In this document: positions 25,746 through 35,476 of the stretch, piece by piece | Layout: each line of letters begins with the position of its first letter | How positions within the stretch are numbered: the first letter of the stretch is position 1 | Origin: an uncultured Pelagibacteraceae bacterium | Lineage (GTDB): Bacteria; Pseudomonadota; Alphaproteobacteria; Pelagibacterales; Pelagibacteraceae | Assembly: GCA_902542235.1 (NCBI GenBank) | Contig: CACBTT010000009.1 | Location: 1 to 38,603, forward strand | Direction of reading: 5' to 3' | Length of the DNA: 38,603 nt | Notes under the pieces: generated by a model | What the model was told of the DNA's origin: nothing | The model's database searches: none | Seen by the model: the letters and a program-made list of their open reading frames with translations, nothing else | Translations under genes and position numbers: made by a program

Positions 25746-27272
25746 TTAATAGTTTAATTTAATATCAGATATTTTAAAGGCCTTAATGAGTATTGAAATT
25801 AACAAATAAAAAGCAAAAGTTAAAAGAACTAATAATATAATTGCTAAAAATTTATAACTATTTGTAAATATAAAATAATTACTAAAATAATTTATTAATA
25901 TTTTAAATAATCCCAAACAAATTAAATTTACAATAAATATTTTAAATAGCTGTATGAAAAACGAGTCGTTAAAATTAAAGTAATTTTTGTTTAGTACAAA
26001 TACCAACAGTAAGAAACCATTCAACCAAGAGGAAATACTTGTTGCTATAGGAATTATAATAAAACCAAATTTACTGAATAAAGATAAACTAATAACAATA
26101 TTTAAAATTACAGAAATCAATGAAAAGTAAAAAGGTGTTTTAGTATCATTTCTTGCAAATATAAAACTTGAAAATATTTTTATCATTGAGAATGCGGGTA
26201 GACCTAATGCAAAATAAAATAGTGCAAGAGCTGAATTTTTAACACTTTCTTCTTTAAAAGATCCATATCCAAAAAGCGCTGAAACAATTTCTTCGGAGGC
26301 AAAAATTAATGCAAGTGTAGCAGGAAGACTTAAAAATAAACTCAACTCTAAAGACTTATTTTGTAAAATTTCCAATTTTATTTTATTTTTACTCTTAACA
26401 TATCTACTTAAGTTGGGCAGAATAATTATACCAATTACAATCCCTGCTATCGCTAAGTTAATTTGGTATATTCTGTCTGCATAATACAAATATGAAACTG
26501 CACTTGCTTGGAAAGAAGCAATTATAGTTCCAACTAATATATTTATTTGGGTAACCCCAGATGAAAATATACTTGGTAAAAGTTTCCTAAAAAAAAATTT
26601 TATTTTTTTATTTATTTGAAAATTAAAATTAAGGTCAGGATAAAAATATTTTCTAGTAAAAATAATTAAAAATATAAATTGTATAATTCCCGCAAGTGTT
26701 ACAGCATAACTTAGATAGTAAACTAAATCTGTATCATTTTTTATAATTAGAAAACATATTATTAATATTATATTTAAAAAAAGAGGAGCAGCGGCGGCGG
26801 CTGCAAATTTATTATTTGAATTTAAAATTGCTGAAAAAAAAGATGCTATGCTTATAAAAAATAAAAATGGAAAAGTAATTCTGGTTAAATCAACAGCTAA
26901 TTTGAACTTTTCATCTAAATCTGAAAAGCCAGGAGCGATCAGTTTTATGAAGCTTGGCATAAAAATCTCGACTAGTATTGTTAGACTTAAAAGTGCTAAG
27001 ACCAACAAGTTAAACACTGAGTTTGCAAATTTCTGAGCTTTTTTTTTACTTGCGAAAAGTTCTGATGTGTAAGATGGAACAAATGCTGCATTAAAAGTAC
27101 CTTCTGCAAATAATCTTCTAAAGGTGTTTGGTATTCTAAATGCTACGAAGAATGCATCAGCAATTGGTCCTGAACCAAGATAAATAGCTATAAAAAAGTC
27201 TCTAATATATCCTAAAATTCTGCTTAGAATAACGAACAGACTAAATGTGCCTGTTGACTTAATTAAATTCAT
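25746..27272 (-). CDS. murJ: lipid II flippase MurJ
   Basis: 508 residues with 13-14 predicted membrane helices. It flips lipid-linked peptidoglycan precursor across the inner membrane. Signatures: the N-terminal FSLFVILSRILGYIRDFFIAIYLG and RIPNTFRRLFAEGTFNAAFVP, which carry the arginines lining the MOP-fold cavity (R18, R24, R52 area). Divergent from maeB across 44 bp; followed by trpS. Confidence 0.95.
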   Translation of the reverse strand: MNLIKSTGTFSLFVILSRILGYIRDFFIAIYLGSGPIADAFFVAFRIPNTFRRLFAEGTFNAAFVPSYTSELFASKKKAQKFANSVFNLLVLALLSLTILVEIFMPSFIKLIAPGFSDLDEKFKLAVDLTRITFPFLFFISIASFFSAILNSNNKFAAAAAAPLFLNIILIICFLIIKNDTDLVYYLSYAVTLAGIIQFIFLIIFTRKYFYPDLNFNFQINKKIKFFFRKLLPSIFSSGVTQINILVGTIIASFQASAVSYLYYADRIYQINLAIAGIVIGIIILPNLSRYVKSKNKIKLEILQNKSLELSLFLSLPATLALIFASEEIVSALFGYGSFKEESVKNSALALFYFALGLPAFSMIKIFSSFIFARNDTKTPFYFSLISVILNIVISLSLFSKFGFIIIPIATSISSWLNGFLLLVFVLNKNYFNFNDSFFIQLFKIFIVNLICLGLFKILINYFSNYFIFTNSYKFLAIILLVLLTFAFYLLISILIKAFKISDIKLNY

Positions 27273-27316
27273 AAATCATATTAGTAACTTAATCCTTTTG
27301 TATATCTAAACAAACA

Positions 27317-29605
27317 ATGAAAAAAAACAAAATTGAACATTATTCTGATAAAGAAGCTTTAGATTTTCATACTAACGATAAATCTGGCAAAATAGAGATT
27401 ATTTCATCTAAGCCTGTAACTACAAAAAGAGACTTGGCCCTTGCTTATTCCCCTGGTGTTGCAGCTCCTGTAAAAGCAATAGCAGATAATCCAGAATTGG
27501 CATATGAATATACTACTAAAGGGAACCTAGTTGCAGTAATTAGTAATGGATCAGCAATATTAGGGCTAGGAAATTTGGGTGCGATAGCATCAAAACCAGT
27601 GATGGAAGGAAAAGCAGTTCTATTTAAAAGATTTGCAGATATAGACTCTATAGATTTAGAAATAGACACAGAAGATACAAAAGAAATAATTAATTCAATA
27701 AAGCATATCGCAAAAAGTTTTGGTGGTATAAATCTTGAAGACATTGCAGCTCCCAACTGTTTTATAATTGAAGATGAATTAAAAAAAATCCTAGATATTC
27801 CTGTATTTCATGATGATCAACATGGGACGGCAATCATAACAACAGCTGCATTAATTAACGCTGTGGATATTGCAAAAAAGAACTTAAAAAAAATTAAAAT
27901 AGTGATTAATGGTGCGGGTGCTGCGGCTATGGCATGTGCAAAATTGTTTAGAAGCACAGGTATTCCAAAAAATAATATCAAAATGTTGGATACAAAGGGC
28001 GTAATAAATAAAAAGAGAAAAGATATTAACGCTTGGAAGAAAGAATTTGCAGTAGAAACAAATGATAAAAGTTTAGATGATGCGATGAAAAATGCTGATG
28101 TATTTTTAGGTTTATCCGCTGCAGGCGCTGTAAAAAAAAGTATGATTAAAAAAATGGCGAAAAATCCAATTATATTTGCATGTGCAAATCCAGATCCAGA
28201 AATCAAACCAGAAGATATAGAAGACGTAAGGGGTGATGCAATAATTGCAACTGGCAGATCAGATTATCCAAATCAAGTAAATAATTTAATTGGGTTTCCT
28301 TACATATTTAGAGGAGCATTAGATGTTAGAGCAAAAACTATTAATGAAGAGATGAAAGTTGCGGCAGCTAATGCTATCGCCTCACTTGCAAGAGAATTTG
28401 TGCCTGATGAGGTTGCGGCTGCAATGGGCGGTGAAAGACCTAATTATGGAAAAGAATATATTATTCCATCTACTTTTGACCCAAGGTTAATAAGTGTGAT
28501 ACCAGTAGCGGTAGCAAAAGCAGCTATAAAATCTGGTGTTGCTAGAAAAAAAATAGAAAATTTTGATCAATATTCTGAACAGCTAAAACAAAGGCTTGAT
28601 CCATCTGTAACAATTATGCAAGGAATAAATAACCAAATTAAAAAAACAAACAAAAAAGTTGTATTTGCTGATGGCGAAGATGAAAATACTTTAAAGGCAG
28701 CTATAGCATTTAAAAATAGTGGACTAGGCACACCTATTTTGGTTGCTAAAGAAAAAGTGGTTAAAGAAAAACTGAGAGAGATAGGTTACGGAGAAAACTT
28801 TGATATTGAAATTGTGAACTCTACTTTAAGCGACAAAAGAAAAAAATATGTAAATTATCTATTTAAAAAACTGCAAAGAAAAGAGGGATTGCTTGAAAGA
28901 GATTGTGATAAAATGGTTAGAAATGACAGAGTTATATGGGGTTCTTGCATGGTTGCATGTGGTGATGCTGATGCAATGGTTACTGGAAATTCTAGAAGGT
29001 ATGGACAATCTCTTGATAAAGTAAAAAAAGTTATAGATGCTAGACCAGGAGAAATTATGTTTGGATTGAACATGATTGTAAATAAAGGCAAAACGGTTTT
29101 TATTGCAGATACAAGTGTCCACGAATATCCAACATCAGAACAACTTTCTGATATAGCTATTTCTGCATCTAGAGTTGCAAAATTATTTGGTTTTGAACCA
29201 AAAGTTGCTTTTCTTTCACATTCAACATTCGGTCAACCAATTACAGCTAGAACTAAACATATAAGAGATGCAGTAGAAATTTTAAAAAATAAAAAAGTTA
29301 ACTTTAAGTTTGACGGAGACATGCAGCCAGATGTAGCCTTAAGTGATGAATATAGAGACCTTTATCCATTCTCTGAGATAGTTGGTAATGCAAATATATT
29401 AATTATGCCAGGTCAACATAGTGCTGCAATAACTTATAAAATAATGAAAACTTTGGGCGGCGCTAAAGTTATTGGACCGCTATTAATCGGTTTAGGTCAA
29501 GCTATAGAAATAGCACCACTTAGATCCTCAACATCAGATATATTAAATTTAGCATCTGTTGCAGCATATTCAGCGGGAGTGATTAATTATAAAAAACCAA
29601 ATTAA
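27317..29605 (+). CDS. maeB: malic enzyme fused to phosphotransacetylase-like domain
   Basis: 762 residues. The N-terminal malic enzyme (about 1-430) oxidatively decarboxylates malate to pyruvate; VTTKRDLALAYSPGVAAP, FHDDQHGTA and VINGAGAAAMACAKLF (nucleotide-binding loop) are visible. The C-terminal phosphate acetyl/butyryl-transferase domain (about 440-762) is characteristic of MaeB proteins, where it acts mainly as a regulatory, acetyl-CoA-sensing domain. NADP use is inferred from the family. It is a single-gene unit between divergent murJ and convergent BON lipoprotein gene (4-nt tail overlap). Confidence 0.95.
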   Translation: MKKNKIEHYSDKEALDFHTNDKSGKIEIISSKPVTTKRDLALAYSPGVAAPVKAIADNPELAYEYTTKGNLVAVISNGSAILGLGNLGAIASKPVMEGKAVLFKRFADIDSIDLEIDTEDTKEIINSIKHIAKSFGGINLEDIAAPNCFIIEDELKKILDIPVFHDDQHGTAIITTAALINAVDIAKKNLKKIKIVINGAGAAAMACAKLFRSTGIPKNNIKMLDTKGVINKKRKDINAWKKEFAVETNDKSLDDAMKNADVFLGLSAAGAVKKSMIKKMAKNPIIFACANPDPEIKPEDIEDVRGDAIIATGRSDYPNQVNNLIGFPYIFRGALDVRAKTINEEMKVAAANAIASLAREFVPDEVAAAMGGERPNYGKEYIIPSTFDPRLISVIPVAVAKAAIKSGVARKKIENFDQYSEQLKQRLDPSVTIMQGINNQIKKTNKKVVFADGEDENTLKAAIAFKNSGLGTPILVAKEKVVKEKLREIGYGENFDIEIVNSTLSDKRKKYVNYLFKKLQRKEGLLERDCDKMVRNDRVIWGSCMVACGDADAMVTGNSRRYGQSLDKVKKVIDARPGEIMFGLNMIVNKGKTVFIADTSVHEYPTSEQLSDIAISASRVAKLFGFEPKVAFLSHSTFGQPITARTKHIRDAVEILKNKKVNFKFDGDMQPDVALSDEYRDLYPFSEIVGNANILIMPGQHSAAITYKIMKTLGGAKVIGPLLIGLGQAIEIAPLRSSTSDILNLASVAAYSAGVINYKKPN

Positions 29606-30195
29606 TTTTTTATAACTCTCAAGTCTTCAACTAAAAAAATGCTTGTAACTACATCTTCCACATCAAGAACTTCCTTGGCCTCGTTTATAACTTCAGCTCT
29701 TTCTTCTTCATTTTGTGAAATTCCGTAAACATAAATTATTTTCTTATATGTATCGATATCATAATTTGCAGACTTTATTTTTTTATTAGCAATCATTGCC
29801 GTTCTTAATTGAGATGTTATCAGCACATCTTTTGCAGTTTGCTTAAAGTCAAACTTTTCTTTAATTTTTAAATCGTTTTTAACAGACCTTGCACCTTTTA
29901 TTTCCCATCCAAGTTTTGTGATTTTAAGTTTTTCTTCTACAGTATTTACTTTGCCAGTTATAAATATTCTTCCATCCAATACTTTAGTTTTCACATTTAA
30001 TAAATAACCTTTATCCATTAGAATTAATTTGGCTCTTAAATTTTTTTGCATTAATGAATCATCTATTTGTGTTCCAATAGTTCTTGGATCCATTGCAACA
30101 GAAACACCTGTGCCTAGGACACCAGTTGAAGAGTAACCAATACATCCAGAAATTGAAATAAAGATTATAATTAATAATAGGTTTCTAAATTTCAT
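29602..30195 (-). CDS. BON-domain outer-membrane lipoprotein
   Basis: 197 residues. Signal peptide with lipobox ISGC, lipidated cysteine C18; the following residue is not aspartate, so outer-membrane sorting is expected. Two BON domains cover about 45-112 and 118-190 (for example LLNVKTKVLDGRIFITGKV and KKIIYVYGISQNEEERAEV). This matches YraP/DolP-like lipoproteins that bind phospholipid and guard envelope integrity. It follows rsmI with an 11-nt overlap; rsmI, lpoA and yraP also cluster in E. coli, supporting the assignment. yraN, normally present there, is not in between. Confidence 0.85.
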   Translation of the reverse strand: MKFRNLLLIIIFISISGCIGYSSTGVLGTGVSVAMDPRTIGTQIDDSLMQKNLRAKLILMDKGYLLNVKTKVLDGRIFITGKVNTVEEKLKITKLGWEIKGARSVKNDLKIKEKFDFKQTAKDVLITSQLRTAMIANKKIKSANYDIDTYKKIIYVYGISQNEEERAEVINEAKEVLDVEDVVTSIFLVEDLRVIKN

Positions 30196-31042
30196 TTTTT
30201 TTTTTCAAACAAAAATCATAAACAATTTTTTTTGATATATTATTTTCTTTACTAATTTTTGAGGTTACATCTTTAATCGACATTTTTTTTAAAAGTTTAA
30301 TAATTTTTTTTTTAACTGATTCTTCAATTACTTGTAACCTATTTTGTAAATTTGAATTTTCTGATATTACTACAGTAATCTCACCTTTTTCTGATATACT
30401 AATATTATTTAAGTTTTTGACCTTATCTCTAATATATTCTTCATGCAATTTTGTCATTTCTCTTGTAATTAAAATATCTCTATCATTAAAATATTTTTGT
30501 ATTTGAGCTGTTATTTTTTTTATTTTTCTTGGTGAAATAAAAAAAACAATTGAGTAATTTAAATTTGATATCTTTTGAAAAAGTTCATCAATTTGCAACT
30601 TTTTGTCAGGCAAAAAACCACAAAAAAAGAAATTGTTTGAAAAACCACTTATAGAAACAGCCGTTGTAGCAGCAGAAGATCCTGGGACTGGGAAAATATC
30701 AATTTTATTCTTAATACATTCATTTATCAAAATTTTACCTGGATCTGAAATTGTTGGGGTACCCGCATCTGAAATAATAGAAATTATTTTATCTTCCTTT
30801 AATAAATTTAATACATATTTAATATTTTTTTTTTCATTAAATTTATGATTAGATAATAATTTTGTGTTTATATTGAACCTAGATAATAGTTTACTTGAAA
30901 CTCTTGTATCTTCTGACAAAATCACATCTGATTTATTAAGTATGTATATAGCCCTTAAACTAATATCACCTAAATTTCCTATCGGTGTAGAAACACAATA
31001 TAGCCCAGGTTTTAAACTATCATTTAATTCAAAATTATACAT
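30185..31042 (-). CDS. rsmI: 16S rRNA 2'-O-methyltransferase RsmI
   Basis: 285 residues. RsmI methylates the ribose of C1402 in 16S rRNA using SAM. The tetrapyrrole-methylase fold is seen in GLYCVSTPIGNLGDISLRAI, SEDTRVSSKLL, ISDAGTPTISDPG and PVPGSSAATTAVSISG. The C-terminal part is lysine-rich and shorter than in E. coli. Its ATG lies 3 bp from the start of the divergent LpoA-like gene, so its promoter must lie in that gene. Confidence 0.95.
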   Translation of the reverse strand: MYNFELNDSLKPGLYCVSTPIGNLGDISLRAIYILNKSDVILSEDTRVSSKLLSRFNINTKLLSNHKFNEKKNIKYVLNLLKEDKIISIISDAGTPTISDPGKILINECIKNKIDIFPVPGSSAATTAVSISGFSNNFFFCGFLPDKKLQIDELFQKISNLNYSIVFFISPRKIKKITAQIQKYFNDRDILITREMTKLHEEYIRDKVKNLNNISISEKGEITVVISENSNLQNRLQVIEESVKKKIIKLLKKMSIKDVTSKISKENNISKKIVYDFCLKKKNEI

Positions 31043-31045
31043 TTA

Positions 31046-32203
31046 ATGACAATGAGAAAATTATATATCATAGTTTTAAAAGTTTTTCTTATAATCGTTT
31101 TCTCACAGCTTAAAGCAATTTCAGATGAGAAAATTAAAATAGGTTTAATTGTACCTTTATCAGGAGAATATTCATATATCGGTAATTCAATTCTCAAATC
31201 TATAAGAATGGCGTTAATTAAAATTAATGATGACAGAATAACAGTAATACCTAGAGACACAAAAGCAAACCCAATAGATACACTAAAAGTTTCAAATGAA
31301 CTATACAATAATGGTGTAAAAATAATTATTGGGCCAGTATTCAACGAAAGTAATAAATATTTAGACGAATTAAACGAGGTAACATTCTTATCTTTTACAA
31401 ATAAAATTAGAAATAATCCTCAAAATGTAATTTCTGCAGGAGTAAATGCAATATCACAAATAATTACAATTAAGAAATATTTAAATGAAAATAATTTAAA
31501 AAATACAATATTTTTAATTCCAGAAACAGAGTATAAAAGAGAAATTGAAGAAGCTATTAAAAAATCTGATTTAATATTAAAAGAAAAATTTATTTATAGC
31601 AAAGACCCTACATTGCTAACAAAACAAATAGAAGATTTAACAAGATATCAACAAAGAAAACAAAATTTAGATAACGAAATTAAAAGAATAGAAAAGTCAA
31701 ATACCTTTAATAAAAAAAAAAAAATAGATGAATTAAAAAAAAAAGATACTTTAGGTTTTATTAATTTCGACTCGGTGATAATTGCTGATTTTAGCGAAAG
31801 TTTAAAAAGTGTTGCTACATCATTATTATATACTGATGTATCTTCAAAAAGAATAAAATATATAACATTAAATCAATGGTTCGATGAAAGTCTTTTAAAG
31901 GAAAATTCATTGCATCCAATATATTTTCCATCAATAAATAAGGACAATTTTGAAATATTTCAAAAAGAATACATTCAAAACTTCAAAGATACCCCTAATC
32001 AAATTTCTTTTTTAAGTTATGACCTAATAGGGTTGGTATATTACTTGTTAATAAATAATGATTTTAAAACTAATGAAAATTTATTTATTAAGCAAAATAA
32101 GTTTAAAGGGAAAATAGGAATCTTTGAAATTAATAAAAAAACAATCACGCATCAATTAAACTTTTATGAAATAGAAGATAAAAATTTTAAAGAAATTTTT
32201 TGA
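31046..32203 (+). CDS. LppC/LpoA-like penicillin-binding protein activator
   Basis: 385 residues; ATG at 31052 is an alternative start two codons later. Residues 1-27 form a signal peptide (no clear lipobox), then a periplasmic type I binding-protein fold begins with KIGLIVPLSGEYSYIGNSILKSIRMALI. The match to LpoA/LppC and branched-chain amino-acid receptors is mutual; adjacency to rsmI (3 bp) and the BON lipoprotein gene favours the LpoA-like identity, as the E. coli neighbours are the same. A lysine-rich insertion near residues 205-235 contains a run of 13 A in the DNA (31712-31724) and another of 10 A (31735-31744). The 3' end overlaps rdgB by 17 nt. Confidence 0.8.
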   Translation: MTMRKLYIIVLKVFLIIVFSQLKAISDEKIKIGLIVPLSGEYSYIGNSILKSIRMALIKINDDRITVIPRDTKANPIDTLKVSNELYNNGVKIIIGPVFNESNKYLDELNEVTFLSFTNKIRNNPQNVISAGVNAISQIITIKKYLNENNLKNTIFLIPETEYKREIEEAIKKSDLILKEKFIYSKDPTLLTKQIEDLTRYQQRKQNLDNEIKRIEKSNTFNKKKKIDELKKKDTLGFINFDSVIIADFSESLKSVATSLLYTDVSSKRIKYITLNQWFDESLLKENSLHPIYFPSINKDNFEIFQKEYIQNFKDTPNQISFLSYDLIGLVYYLLINNDFKTNENLFIKQNKFKGKIGIFEINKKTITHQLNFYEIEDKNFKEIF

Positions 32204-32789
32204 TTTTTTTAAAAGCTTGTGCTCGATGATCGTTTTTAAATTTTAATTTTTTACTCATTTGACCAAATGTTAATCTTTTATTTTCAGGAATAAAAATTGG
32301 ATCATAGCCAAAACCTTTATTTCCAATCTTCTTTTTAGAAATTCTACCATTAATAATCCCTAAAGATTGGATCGGTTTTTTTTTTAACCCATAAATAGTT
32401 AATGCACAAATAAATCTTGCTTTAATTTTTTTTGACTTCCAGTTTTTATCTACCTTGTATAGCTTTTGATGTACTTTAGATATTGCTAAATTAAAATCAC
32501 CCCTTTTTCCACCCCATCTTGCTGAATAAATGCCTGGTTGATTATTTAGTAAGTCAATTTCAAGGCCAGAGTCATCTGCTATACAAATTTTTTTTGTTTT
32601 TTTTGAAAAATACTTTGCTTTAATTAAAGAATTTTTTAGAAAAGTATGTCCATTTTCTTTGGGGCTTTTGAGACCATAGTCTTTTGGAGATGTAATAGTG
32701 TAGTATTTGGGCAGTAAATCTTTAATTTCTTTTATTTTTCCCTCATTATTTGACCCTACAACGATTTCTTTAATTTTTTTTTTTAACAT
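32187..32789 (-). CDS. rdgB: non-canonical purine NTP pyrophosphatase (RdgB/HAM1)
   Basis: 200 residues. It hydrolyses dITP, ITP and XTP to monophosphates, keeping them from DNA and RNA. Motifs: VGSNNEGKIKEIKDLL near 11-26, CIADDSGLEIDLLNNQPGIYSARW with the metal-binding acidic residues, and GFGYDPIFIPE. In relatives the order is rdgB, rph, hrcA, grpE; here rdgB is only 36 bp from divergent grpE and rph and hrcA are missing. The start MLKKKIKEI includes an 11-A run. Confidence 0.95.
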   Translation of the reverse strand: MLKKKIKEIVVGSNNEGKIKEIKDLLPKYYTITSPKDYGLKSPKENGHTFLKNSLIKAKYFSKKTKKICIADDSGLEIDLLNNQPGIYSARWGGKRGDFNLAISKVHQKLYKVDKNWKSKKIKARFICALTIYGLKKKPIQSLGIINGRISKKKIGNKGFGYDPIFIPENKRLTFGQMSKKLKFKNDHRAQAFKKIKKFL

Positions 32790-32817
32790 CTAGAATTTCA
32801 TGAATTTCTTACCATAT
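32790..32817 (+). promoter_or_regulatory. RpoH (sigma32)-type promoter of grpE
   Basis: CTAGAA (32790-32795), a 16-nt spacer, and CCATAT (32812-32817). As I recall, the alphaproteobacterial heat-shock promoter is CTTGAA-N16/17-CCANAT; this site differs at one base. It fills the 36-bp gap between rdgB and grpE. The predicted start would fall at about 32823-32825, 1-3 nt before the grpE ATG, giving an almost leaderless mRNA; no ribosome-binding site is present, which agrees. Confidence 0.6.
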
Positions 32818-32825
32818 AGACTTTA

Positions 32826-33464
32826 ATGGAAAAAGAAGAATCACAAAATAATGAAGATCAAAATTTAGAAGAAGAAAACTCAGAGATAACTACAGATAAG
32901 CAGGCTTCAAAAGAGACTGGAAAAAATGAGGAAGAGGAACAACTTTCACCTGAAGATGAAATTGCAAATCTTAAAGATAAAGTTGCTAGAACATTTGCTG
33001 AAATGGAAAATCAAAGGAGAAGATTTGAAAAAGAGAAAGATGAGGCTTTTGAATATGGTGGATTTTCATTTGCAAGAGAAACACTTAATCTTCTAGATAA
33101 TTTGGAAAGATCAAAACAAACACTGGAAAGTGACGAAACTATAATAGATAAAGACACACTAAAAAAATTAATACAGCACATTGATATTATTAATAAAGAT
33201 ATGATTTCAATTTTCAAAAAAAATAATATTGAGCCAATTAAAGCAATTAACGAAAAATTAGATCCAAATTTACATCAGGCTATGATGGAAGTTGAAGATA
33301 ATACAAAAGATCAAGGAACAATAGTTCAAGAAATTCAAAAAGGATTTATGATGAAGGATAGGTTGCTAAGACCTTCGTTAGTAGCTGTATCAAAAAAAAA
33401 AGTCCAAGATAAACAGAATGATCAAAAAAACCAAGAAAATCAGGAAAAAGAAGGAAAAAATTAA
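32826..33464 (+). CDS. grpE: nucleotide exchange factor GrpE
   Basis: 212 residues. GrpE is the homodimeric ADP-release factor of DnaK. An acidic, glutamate-rich leader (1-45) precedes a long coiled coil (about 46-100; LKDKVARTFAEMENQRRRFEKE). The beta-domain signature NNIEPIKAINEKLDPNLHQAMMEVED follows, then a charged tail of K and Q. The start has no ribosome-binding site. It begins grpE-dnaK-dnaJ; an RpoH-type promoter sits immediately upstream. Confidence 0.95.
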   Translation: MEKEESQNNEDQNLEEENSEITTDKQASKETGKNEEEEQLSPEDEIANLKDKVARTFAEMENQRRRFEKEKDEAFEYGGFSFARETLNLLDNLERSKQTLESDETIIDKDTLKKLIQHIDIINKDMISIFKKNNIEPIKAINEKLDPNLHQAMMEVEDNTKDQGTIVQEIQKGFMMKDRLLRPSLVAVSKKKVQDKQNDQKNQENQEKEGKN

Positions 33465-33525
33465 TTATTTATAATGGTTGTAGTTGTAAAATTAACACTT
33501 ATATGAGCATCAAATAGGATAATTT

Positions 33526-35448
33526 ATGAGTAAAGTTATAGGTATAGATTTAGGAACAACAAATTCTTGTGTTGCAGTTATGGAAGGAACACAAGCAAAG
33601 GTTTTAGAAAATGCTGAAGGAGCAAGAACGACACCTTCAGTTGTTGCATTTACAGATGAAGGTGAAAAATTAATAGGTCAACCCGCTAAAAGACAAGCGG
33701 TTACGAATCCAGAAAATACAATATTTGCAGTTAAAAGATTAATTGGAAGAAATTTTGATGATCCAACAGTTAAAAAGGATGTAGAGACTGCTCCTTTTAA
33801 AATAGTAAATTCTGATAAAGGCGACGCGTGGATTGAAGCAAAAGGACAAAAATATTCCCCGTCACAAATTTCAGCCTTCACACTCCAAAAAATGAAGGAG
33901 ACAGCAGAAAAATATTTAGGTTCTGAAGTTAAACAAGCTGTTATTACAGTTCCAGCATATTTTAATGATGCTCAGAGACAAGCTACTAAAGATGCAGGTA
34001 AAATAGCTGGCCTTGAAGTTTTAAGAATTATAAATGAGCCTACAGCAGCATCCCTGGCTTATGGTTTAGATAAAAAAGCAAATAAGAAGATAGCGGTTTA
34101 TGACTTAGGTGGAGGAACATTTGATGTTTCAATTCTTGAATTAGGTGATGGTGTATTTGAAGTTAAATCAACGAATGGTGATACATTTTTAGGTGGAGAA
34201 GATTTTGATAATGCAATAGTTGATTACCTTCTTTCAGAATTTAAAAAAGAAAATGGTATTGACTTAAAATCAGATAAATTAGCTTTACAAAGATTAAAAG
34301 AGGCTGCTGAAAAAGCTAAAATAGAACTTTCATCGGCTACTCAAACAGAGATAAATTTGCCATTTATCACAGCTGACAAAACTGGACCAAAACATATTAA
34401 CTTGAAAATGACTAGAGCCAAATTAGAAGCATTAGTCGAAGATTTAATTTCAAGAACGATTCCACCATGTAAAACAGCTTTAAAAGATGCGGGATTATCA
34501 GCAAGTGAAGTAGACGAGATTGTACTGGTTGGTGGTATGACCAGAATGCCAAAAGTTATAGACGAAGTTAAGAATTTCTTTGGGAAAGATCCTAACAAAT
34601 CTGTAAATCCTGATGAAGTAGTTGCTATGGGAGCAGCAATTCAAGCAGGGGTACTCCAAGGTGATGTTAAAGATGTATTACTTCTAGATGTGACTCCTTT
34701 ATCATTGGGAATAGAAACTTTAGGTGGTGTATCTACAAAATTAATAGATAAAAATACAACAATACCAACTAAAAAAAGCCAAGTATTTTCTACTGCAGAG
34801 GATAATCAACCAGCCGTATCAATTAAAGTTCTTCAGGGTGAAAGGGAGATGGCTTCAGATAATAAAGTATTAGGAAACTTTGAGTTGGTTGGAATAGCTC
34901 CAGCTCCAAGAGGAGTTCCGCAAATTGAAGTGACATTTGATATAGATGCAAATGGTATTGTAAATGTCTCGGCTAAAGACAAAGGAACTGGTAAAGAGCA
35001 AAAAATTCAAATTCAAGCATCTGGAGGATTAAGTGACGAAGAAATTAATCAAATGGTAAAAGATGCAGAGTCGAATAAAGAAGAGGATAAAAAGAAAAGA
35101 GAAGCTGTTGATGCAAGAAATCAAGCAGATACATTAATACACTCTACTGAAAAAAATTTAAAGGAACACGGAAGTAAAGTTTCAGACGCAGATAAGAAAG
35201 CTATTGAAGATGCATCAGCAAACCTAAGAAATGCACTTAAAGGAACTGATGTTGAAGAAATTAAGAAGAAAACACAAGATTTAGTTCAGGCATCTATGAA
35301 ATTAGGTGAAGCAATCTATAAATCACAACAAGGTGCAAAACCTGAAGATGCTCCAAAAGACGCAAAGAAAGAAGATACGAAAGACGATAACGTTGTTGAT
35401 GCAGATTTTGAAGAAGTAAAAGACGAGAATAAAGAAAAAAGCGCCTAA
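33526..35448 (+). CDS. dnaK: chaperone DnaK (Hsp70)
   Basis: 640 residues, full length. N-terminal ATPase domain begins [16 protein letters not shown] and includes the phosphate loops [15 protein letters not shown] and [10 protein letters not shown]; the linker [16 protein letters not shown] leads to the substrate-binding domain (about 390-510) and the helical lid. It ends in a charged tail ([13 protein letters not shown]) that is the usual DnaK-type C-terminus. A moderate AGGA ribosome-binding site precedes ATG. It lies 61 nt after grpE and 28 nt before dnaJ; no separate heat-shock promoter is obvious in the grpE-dnaK gap. Confidence 0.98.
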   Translation: MSKVIGIDLGTTNSCVAVMEGTQAKVLENAEGARTTPSVVAFTDEGEKLIGQPAKRQAVTNPENTIFAVKRLIGRNFDDPTVKKDVETAPFKIVNSDKGDAWIEAKGQKYSPSQISAFTLQKMKETAEKYLGSEVKQAVITVPAYFNDAQRQATKDAGKIAGLEVLRIINEPTAASLAYGLDKKANKKIAVYDLGGGTFDVSILELGDGVFEVKSTNGDTFLGGEDFDNAIVDYLLSEFKKENGIDLKSDKLALQRLKEAAEKAKIELSSATQTEINLPFITADKTGPKHINLKMTRAKLEALVEDLISRTIPPCKTALKDAGLSASEVDEIVLVGGMTRMPKVIDEVKNFFGKDPNKSVNPDEVVAMGAAIQAGVLQGDVKDVLLLDVTPLSLGIETLGGVSTKLIDKNTTIPTKKSQVFSTAEDNQPAVSIKVLQGEREMASDNKVLGNFELVGIAPAPRGVPQIEVTFDIDANGIVNVSAKDKGTGKEQKIQIQASGGLSDEEINQMVKDAESNKEEDKKKREAVDARNQADTLIHSTEKNLKEHGSKVSDADKKAIEDASANLRNALKGTDVEEIKKKTQDLVQASMKLGEAIYKSQQGAKPEDAPKDAKKEDTKDDNVVDADFEEVKDENKEKSA

Positions 35449-35476
35449 CAAAACAACTGTTTGTCTATAACATGTT

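Noticed and set aside
32790..32825. CIRCE element for HrcA before grpE
   Set aside because: No TTAGCACTC/GAGTGCTAA inverted repeat is present, and no hrcA gene is in the window.
33465..33525. A second RpoH promoter in the grpE-dnaK gap
   Set aside because: No CTTGAA-like -35 at the right distance from a CCATAT-like -10 could be found.
35450..35476. Weak inverted repeat between dnaK and dnaJ
   Set aside because: Arms of only about 5 bp without a T-run; not enough to call a terminator or processing site.
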